From Croceibacterium_B sp963783195 (lineage in GTDB: Bacteria; Pseudomonadota; Alphaproteobacteria; Sphingomonadales; Sphingomonadaceae): a stretch of 64,000 nt of DNA. Under the pieces are notes generated by a model, which saw only the letters and a list, made by a program, of their open reading frames with translations, did not search any database and had not been told where the DNA came from. Where the stretch lies: the NCBI GenBank assembly GCA_963783195.1, contig CAWAMV010000004.1, positions 806,001-870,000 on the forward strand. The letters are read 5' to 3'. The position numbers and the translations under genes are program-made. Of the stretch, positions 59,290 through 64,000 are shown piece after piece. Each line of letters starts with the position of its first letter. Positions within the stretch are counted from its first letter, which is position 1.

Positions 59290-59294
59290 CGTGC

Positions 59295-59456
59295 TCAGGG
59301 CCGGCGCCGTCCGCGGCGGCGCTTCCACCACCAGCCGCAGCCGCAGAAGGCGCAGCCAAGGCCGAACACGATCCCGCCCGCCGCCAGCGCACCAACCGCG
59401 ATTGCTCCCGTCAGGGCGAGCACAAGCTCCGAGAAGAATTGGACAAATCCGCGCAC
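59295..59456 (-). CDS. Small membrane ORF with Cys- and Trp-rich tail
   Basis: 53 residues from a GTG at 59456 (in-frame TAG a few codons upstream blocks a longer form). The product has one hydrophobic segment of about 28 residues (VLALTGAIAVGALAAGGIVFGLG), then CAFCGCGWWWKRRRGRRRP. The basic tail suggests an anchored small protein with its C-terminus in the cytoplasm. No ribosome-binding site is obvious and the gene is too short to be certain. The codon composition agrees with the neighbourhood. Confidence 0.35.
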   Translation of the reverse strand: MRGFVQFFSELVLALTGAIAVGALAAGGIVFGLGCAFCGCGWWWKRRRGRRRP

Positions 59457-59505
59457 CGTGGCGCCAGCCTAGCCGAGTGCGGCGCACCGCGCTACGCCGA
59501 GGGGC

Positions 59506-60333
59506 ATGACGATCCTGTTCATCGGCCGCAGCACGTTCGACCTCGGCTACGTCTGCCCGACCTTTCCGGAGGAAAACGGCAAGCTCTCGGCAACGCAGTT
59601 CTGGGCCGGGGCGGGCGGCTGCGCGCTCAATGCTGCCGTGACCGCGCGCGCGCTCGGCAGCGAAGTGCGGCTGCTGACCCTGCTGGGGACGGGACCATTC
59701 GCCGATGCCGCACGGAGCGAACTGGCGCGGTTCGACGTGCCGTTCGAGGATTTTGCCCCCGATGCCGAGGTCCTGCCGATCTCGAGCATCGTCGTCGTGC
59801 CCGGCAACGCCAGCCGCACGATCGTCGACCAGCAGCCGCCGCAAGTGCTGACGCGCCGCCCCGATCCCGACGCGCTCCTGGCCGGCGCGACGATGGTGCT
59901 GACGGACGGTTGGCTGCCTGAACTGGCGATCCCGCTATGCCGCCGAGCGAAGGAAGTGGGGATTTCCGTGGTGCTCGACGGCGGATCGTGGAAGCCCTGG
60001 TCGGGCGAGATCATGCCGCACGTCGACTACGCAGTGCTCTCGGATCGTTTCCGCCCTGCGACGCTGCCCGAAATCCACGCATTAGGCCCTGCGCACGCTG
60101 CGATCACCCGGGGCGAGCGCCCGATCGAATGGAGCTCGGTCGACCGCGCTGGCAGCATCGTCCCACCGAGCGTCGAAGCCGTAGACACCTTGGCGGCAGG
60201 GGACGTGTTCCACGGCGCATTCTGCCATTATCTTGCAGGATGCCCGGACTTTCCCGACGCGCTTGAAAAGGCCGCCGCGATCGCCGCCCAGTCGTGCAGA
60301 CACTATGGCCCGCGCGGTTGGATCGGCGCCTAG
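59506..60333 (+). CDS. PfkB-family sugar/nucleoside kinase
   Basis: 275 residues, ribokinase-like fold. FIGRSTFDLGYVCP at the start, GAGGCALNAAVTARALGSEV in the substrate-binding region, and the catalytic-Asp motif DTLAAGDVFHGAFCHYLAG near the C-terminus. The lid region (IVVVPGNASRTIVDQQPP) is present. Members phosphorylate ribose, fructose, sugars or nucleosides. Its stop overlaps the stop of the convergent transaldolase gene by 4 bp, so the two mRNAs would be complementary at their ends. The substrate is unknown. Confidence 0.85.
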   Translation: MTILFIGRSTFDLGYVCPTFPEENGKLSATQFWAGAGGCALNAAVTARALGSEVRLLTLLGTGPFADAARSELARFDVPFEDFAPDAEVLPISSIVVVPGNASRTIVDQQPPQVLTRRPDPDALLAGATMVLTDGWLPELAIPLCRRAKEVGISVVLDGGSWKPWSGEIMPHVDYAVLSDRFRPATLPEIHALGPAHAAITRGERPIEWSSVDRAGSIVPPSVEAVDTLAAGDVFHGAFCHYLAGCPDFPDALEKAAAIAAQSCRHYGPRGWIGA

Positions 60334-61529
60334 CCCTCCAGCGTCATCCGCACGAAGTCGACCGTGGCCCGAGTGGCCTTGGCGAACTCGTTGGCGGTCG
60401 CCTGGAAGCTGCCGTAGTGGCTGAATTCCTCCGGCTTCATGCCGTCGTATTCATAGGCCTGGCGGAAGCTGGGCAGGCGCATCAGCTTGTCGAGGCTCGC
60501 CGGGTTCGGCTCGCGCTCGATCGCCTTGGGATCGAACGGGGCCAGCTCGTCCTCGACTTCCATCAGCTGCAGGATGTAGCCAGGCGGGCAGGTGTAGACC
60601 ATGTCGCTGCCGGCAAAGTCGGAGATGTGGCGGCTGACGGTGTTGCCGTCGTCGTCCTTCTCCACGCGCATCGAGCATTGCAGCATCTTGCTGGGGTGGT
60701 CGTGTTCCTTGCCCCACCAGTAGGCGCGCTTGAGCACGGCTTCCTCGCCATCGCGGATTTCCATCAGCGACAGATCGATGCCCCGCGCCTTGGCTTCCGT
60801 CTGCCAATCGCTGAGCTGGCCGAGCCGGCTCGACATGTGGGTGACGACGCTGCGCCAGCTGGACAGGTCGACACCGTTGGCCTTGGCGCGTTCGAGCCCG
60901 CGGCTGACGGCGTTCATGCAGGCGAGGTATTGCGGCACGGTGAAGCTGGTCGTGTTGTTGGTGCTGATCCCGCGGGCGGTCAGCTCCTCGATGATCTCGT
61001 AGCCTTCCTTCGAGCCCGGGATCTTGACCATCACGTTCTCGCCCTGCTCGGCGATTGTCAGGCCCTGCTTCAGCATAGCTTCGCCATCGGTCACGAAGCG
61101 CGGGTCCACCTGGCCAGAGAGGAAGCCGTACTTGCCGCCGGACTTCTCGTAGACCGGGCGGATGGTGTCTGCCCCGCGCTTTACGAGGTCGAGGTACATC
61201 GCCCAGTAAGCGCCTTCGATGTCGAGCGAGGGATCGGCCTTGGCGATGTCCTTGATGGTTTTCGTCCACCCCTCCGGATCGACCTGGATCGCCTGCAGGC
61301 TGAGCGGCGGGTTGGTCGTCACGCCGCGGAAGCCCATCTTGCCTTCGTCGCGGACGGTCGCGGGATCGTAGAACCGGTCGAGCTGGCTTTCCCACTCCGA
61401 ACGCTTCCCCTCGGGCGCCTTGGCAAGGGTCTGTTCTTCCCAGCTGGGATAGATCAGCGGGCTGGAGTCCCACCAGATTTCGCAGTCGGGATTGGTTTCG
61501 GCGAGCTTTTCGAGCGGGTGTTGGGTCAT
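60330..61529 (-). CDS. Transaldolase-family protein
   Basis: 399 residues from the ATG at 61529; the longer frame to 61580 is less likely. The Schiff-base Lys169 is in NVMVKIPGSKEGYEII, with FRGVTTNPPLSL as the N-terminal TTNP signature and SVVTHMSSRLGQLSDWQTEAKARGIDL further on. It is longer than the standard transaldolase (about 220 or 320 residues). It would act on sugar phosphates or a related aldol. The pentose-phosphate role fits, but the long form may have another substrate. It stands convergent with the kinase gene. Confidence 0.85.
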   Translation of the reverse strand: MTQHPLEKLAETNPDCEIWWDSSPLIYPSWEEQTLAKAPEGKRSEWESQLDRFYDPATVRDEGKMGFRGVTTNPPLSLQAIQVDPEGWTKTIKDIAKADPSLDIEGAYWAMYLDLVKRGADTIRPVYEKSGGKYGFLSGQVDPRFVTDGEAMLKQGLTIAEQGENVMVKIPGSKEGYEIIEELTARGISTNNTTSFTVPQYLACMNAVSRGLERAKANGVDLSSWRSVVTHMSSRLGQLSDWQTEAKARGIDLSLMEIRDGEEAVLKRAYWWGKEHDHPSKMLQCSMRVEKDDDGNTVSRHISDFAGSDMVYTCPPGYILQLMEVEDELAPFDPKAIEREPNPASLDKLMRLPSFRQAYEYDGMKPEEFSHYGSFQATANEFAKATRATVDFVRMTLEG

Positions 61530-61667
61530 GTGCGACCCCATGCCCAAACGGGGCGGGTCAGGTCCAGCCATTTCCGGCATGGCTGGGAAAAGGCTGGCTT
61601 CGTGTCAAAGTGTCGCAGCGGCGCGAGCCGGGTTGTTGCCCGGTGCGTGCGCGATAGAATGGTGCCG

Positions 61668-62585
61668 ATGATCCGCCATGTTCTCCCCGTCCTTGCCGCC
61701 CTGCTGCCCGTGCCGGTCGCGGCGCAGGAAGCGTCCGCGCCGCCGACCGAAGCGCCCGCGCAGGGGGAGAACTGGGGCGGCAACGAGATCGTCGTCACCG
61801 GCCGCAACGTGCGCGAGATGAGCGAGCCGGTGGTGACCCGCCAGGCGCGCCTCGTCAGCCGCGAGAGCGACCTGCGGCACACCCCGCTCGCCACCTTCGC
61901 CGAATATGCCTGCCCCGGGGTGATCGGGCTGAAGCGCGATTTCGCCGAGGCACTCGTCGGTCGCATTCGCTTGATCGCCGGGGAACTGGGCGTACCCCTG
62001 TGGGAGGCGGGCAACTGCCGGCCGAACATCCTCGTCGTATTCACCGAGGACGGGCGGGCCGACCTCGAACGCATCAACAAGAAGACCAAGGAAATCAGCC
62101 GCGCGCTTTCGCCATCCGAGCGCAAGGAGCTGCTGTCGGACACCGGCCCGGTCCACGTGTTCACCGTCACCGAGGACCGGATGCGCAACGGCCAGCGCAT
62201 TCCCCGGCGGCAGAACCTGGTGCAGATACCCACGGGCACGCAGGAAGGCGGCCAGTCGCTGATCTCCAACGGCATTCGCCGCGACATCACCAGCGTCACC
62301 GTGCTGTATGACATCGAGCGGGTGGACGGGTTCAGCCTGATCCAGCTGGCCGACTACGCCGCCATGCGCATCTTTGCCCGCACCCGCGACGCCGAGGGCG
62401 AGCATGCGCCGGATTCGATCCTCGCGCTGTTCGATCCCGGAAACGAAGCTCCGCCGCCCGGCCTCACGGCGTTCGACCGGGCGTTTCTGACCACGCTCTA
62501 CGAGGCCGGTCCCTACACCGACGGCCAGGGCAACCTGCAGCGCGTGGCGAGCACCCTGCGGAAGCAGGTCGGGGCGGAGGAGTAG
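61668..62585 (+). CDS. Secreted protein of unknown function
   Basis: 305 residues with a signal peptide (MIRHVLPVLAALLPVPVAAQEA); the ATG at 61659 is an alternative 3 codons upstream. The mature part has EIVVTGRNVREMSEPV, resembling the start of a TonB plug but without a barrel, then CPGVIGLKRDFAEALVGRIRLIAGELGVPLWEAGNCRPNILVVFTEDG and a Arg/Lys-rich middle. Two cysteines may pair. The family appears to be sphingomonad-specific secreted proteins; the function is unknown. It is transcribed divergently from the transaldolase gene. Confidence 0.7.
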   Translation: MIRHVLPVLAALLPVPVAAQEASAPPTEAPAQGENWGGNEIVVTGRNVREMSEPVVTRQARLVSRESDLRHTPLATFAEYACPGVIGLKRDFAEALVGRIRLIAGELGVPLWEAGNCRPNILVVFTEDGRADLERINKKTKEISRALSPSERKELLSDTGPVHVFTVTEDRMRNGQRIPRRQNLVQIPTGTQEGGQSLISNGIRRDITSVTVLYDIERVDGFSLIQLADYAAMRIFARTRDAEGEHAPDSILALFDPGNEAPPPGLTAFDRAFLTTLYEAGPYTDGQGNLQRVASTLRKQVGAEE

Positions 62586-62794
62586 CGCCCCGAGCGGGAA
62601 ATCGTTGGCGGCAAGCGTGCCGCGTGCGGTCGGCGCTCCCCGCGCGATTCCCTTCGCTGACCAAGGCACAGATCGCGGAGGCGCTATACGCCGGGCCGGG
62701 AACACGCCGGGGCGGGACCCGATTTATGGGACCAGCATCCCTCGACATCGGCGCCGCTTGTGCGGAGCGAAGGTGCTGACCGGCGGCTGAGGGC

Positions 62795-63799
62795 TCAGAT
62801 GTCGGTCGCCGCGCCCACGTTGCGATACTTGATCAGCCACTTGCCATCGACCTTGACCAGATCGTCCACCCCGTTGCCGGCAGCCACGACGATCGGGCGA
62901 TCGGGATCGTCCCCGCGGCCGAAATTGCCGAACACCGTCTGGTGGTAATAGTGATACTTGGCCGTCGCCGGGCCGGTGAACTCGATGTACTGGTTCATCG
63001 TGAAGTGTCGCATGGTCCCGAGCGCCGGCTCGCCCTTTGCCTTGCGGTCGGCCTGGCCCTTCACGAGGTCGGTGATCATCTTCTTCAGCGCGGCCTGGCC
63101 CTTGGTCTGGCCAAAGGCGCCGTCATCGGTGAAGTGCGCGGCGTATTTGTCGGCATCGTACATGTCCAGGCTGCGGTCATAGGTCCACATCAGGTTCTCG
63201 ATCGCCTCGCGGTCGGCCATCCGCTGGGCCGCCTGCTCGGGCGTCATCGACTTGACTGCATTCGAGGCCTGCGGTGGCGCCGGTGGCAGGGTGGCCGGAT
63301 CCCAGTGCTCGTCGGCCTTGCCGTCGACGAAGCGCCAGGTATCGAACCAGGTCGTGGTGTAGGTGTCCTTGGGATCGCTTCCGTACGGGACGATGCGCCG
63401 GGTGAGGATCGTGACGTAGTCGCCCTCCGCCGTCACGGCCACGACGCCGTTCGGGTCGTTCGCCGACAAAGCGGGGCAGGGATCGAGCGCCGGCCGTTTC
63501 GCAACCTGCGTGAAGTAGTAGATCACCCCTTCCAGCCCGCTTGCGGCAACCGGGTTGTGCTGGATATAGGCATCGGTCAGCCATTTGCCGGCTTCCGACC
63601 ACTTGTTGCACTTGAGCAGGTCGCGCTGGATGTGCAGCGCCGCCTGCTTGTTGCGGTTGAGCTTGGGATCCTTGCTGGTGAACAGGCTTTCCGGATTCGG
63701 ATGCGGTACCACCGGGTCGCTCAGCGCTCGCATCTGGGCGGCGGCAGGTGTGGCAGCGAGCACGGCTAACGTGGCGGCGGCGGCAAGCAGGCGTTTCAT
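62795..63799 (-). CDS. Secreted protein with two tandem NTF2-like (SnoaL) domains
   Basis: 334 residues with a signal peptide (LLAAAATLAVLAATPAAAQ). Two SnoaL-like units follow: the first around residues 55-165 (WLTDAYIQHNPVAASGLEGVIYYF, DTWRFVDGKADEHWD), the second around 190-334 (ADREAIENLMWTYDRSLDMYDADKYAAHFTDDGAF, VDDLVKVDGKWLIKYRNVG). Tandem NTF2 folds in one exported protein are less common than the single cytoplasmic ones found three times elsewhere in this window. An enzymatic or ligand-binding role in the periplasm is possible. It is divergent from typA. Confidence 0.78.
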   Translation of the reverse strand: MKRLLAAAATLAVLAATPAAAQMRALSDPVVPHPNPESLFTSKDPKLNRNKQAALHIQRDLLKCNKWSEAGKWLTDAYIQHNPVAASGLEGVIYYFTQVAKRPALDPCPALSANDPNGVVAVTAEGDYVTILTRRIVPYGSDPKDTYTTTWFDTWRFVDGKADEHWDPATLPPAPPQASNAVKSMTPEQAAQRMADREAIENLMWTYDRSLDMYDADKYAAHFTDDGAFGQTKGQAALKKMITDLVKGQADRKAKGEPALGTMRHFTMNQYIEFTGPATAKYHYYHQTVFGNFGRGDDPDRPIVVAAGNGVDDLVKVDGKWLIKYRNVGAATDI

Positions 63800-63938
63800 C
63801 GGAACTTCTCCCCTCTCGATTCCCTTTAGAGGGCATGATGCGTAAGCCGGCCCACTTTGTCCATCGCTTGCCCTTGTTGCATCGCAGCAATGCGGCTATG
63901 GGCGCGGCCACGTTCCTCGACCCCCGAAAGCATTGCAA

Positions 63939-64000
63939 ATGACCTCGCTCCGCAACGTGGCGATTATCGCCCACGTCGACCACGGCAAGACGACCCTGGT
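63939..64000 (+). CDS. typA: BipA/TypA translational GTPase, start only
   Basis: The window ends 62 bases into this frame. MTSLRNVAIIAHVDHGKTTL is the conserved beginning of TypA/BipA with the P-loop AHVDHGKTT of translational GTPases. TypA binds ribosomes under stress and affects assembly and growth at low temperature. It is a housekeeping gene at the edge, which marks the end of the accessory region. Confidence 0.85.
   Translation, partial: MTSLRNVAIIAHVDHGKTTL

Noticed and set aside
60294..61667. Extension of the secreted-protein frame at 61668 back across the transaldolase gene
   Set aside because: Antisense to the transaldolase; the signal peptide starts at 61668.
1..64000. CRISPR arrays, tRNA or rRNA genes, prophage genes
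   Set aside because: No regular repeat-spacer pattern, no cloverleaf with CCA-type end in the gaps I read, and no structural phage proteins were seen; reading by eye could miss a single tRNA.

Overview
The window looks like a high-GC alphaproteobacterial chromosome, most likely a member of the Sphingomonadales (Novosphingobium/Sphingobium-like). The clearest pointers are a complete protocatechuate 4,5-cleavage (lig) gene set, a tetrahydrofolate-type O-demethylase of the LigM family, several beta-etherase-like (LigF-like) glutathione S-transferases, and the palindromic intergenic repeats typical of sphingomonad genomes. Housekeeping genes sit at the edges: the 3' end of aspartate kinase at the left, then a DEAD-box helicase, and the first codons of typA at the right edge. 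The middle is one large accessory region for catabolism of lignin-type aromatics.

Layout. 1-2.9 kb: aspartokinase C-terminus, a glycine-zipper lipoprotein, an L,D-transpeptidase. 2.9-7.8 kb: a two-subunit hydroquinone-type ring-cleavage dioxygenase, a RidA-like protein, an aldehyde dehydrogenase and a Rieske oxygenase, all on the plus strand. 7.9-18.1 kb: a secreted protein of unknown function, an alkaline-phosphatase-fold membrane protein, a nitronate monooxygenase-like gene overlapping a GST, a sorbosone dehydrogenase-like lipoprotein, a vanillin-dehydrogenase-like ALDH, a lipoprotein, a SnoaL-like protein and an alpha/beta hydrolase. 18.1-22.2 kb: ligM (minus), divergent from a VOC protein, a frameshifted acetyltransferase and a flavin hydroxylase. 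22.2-32.1 kb: a long minus-strand operon-like run (two GSTs, PQQ/heme alcohol dehydrogenase, ALDH, amidohydrolase, SDR, LigF-like GST, quinone-oxidoreductase-like MDR, TauD-like dioxygenase). 32.3-36.2 kb: a MetE-core methyltransferase and a TonB receptor broken by three frameshifts. 36.3-41.5 kb: a LysR regulator, a decarboxylase-type amidohydrolase, two SnoaL-like proteins, a LigD/LigL-like SDR and a Tat-type dienelactone hydrolase.

41.7-53.0 kb: the protocatechuate meta-cleavage locus, in two divergent units. On the minus strand: a 6-phosphogluconate-dehydrogenase-like gene, ligJ, a DUF2218 gene, ligA, ligB, ligC, a small helical protein, a frameshifted aldo-keto reductase, a CmcJ-like protein and a lipoprotein hydrolase. 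On the plus strand: ligK, ligU, ligI and a MipA/OmpV-like outer-membrane protein. Together ligAB (ring opening), ligC (to 2-pyrone-4,6-dicarboxylate), ligI, ligU, ligJ and ligK take protocatechuate to pyruvate and oxaloacetate. LigM would feed protocatechuate or gallate from vanillate or 3-O-methylgallate while making 5-methyl-THF.

53.0-55.5 kb is a visibly more AT-rich patch with a degraded IS110-type transposase and orphan membrane or lipoprotein genes. 55.5-64 kb carries the RNA helicase, an exported superoxide-dismutase-like protein, an acyl-CoA ligase, a PfkB kinase, a transaldolase-family gene and two secreted proteins.

Two observations tie the accessory region together. First, five divergent promoter regions carry related 19-bp palindromes of the form TTGTAWGY-N3-RCWTACAA. 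Second, the window has five apparent one-base-type frameshifts in three otherwise well-conserved genes, which are either real decay or base-calling errors. I saw no tRNA, rRNA, CRISPR array or prophage.
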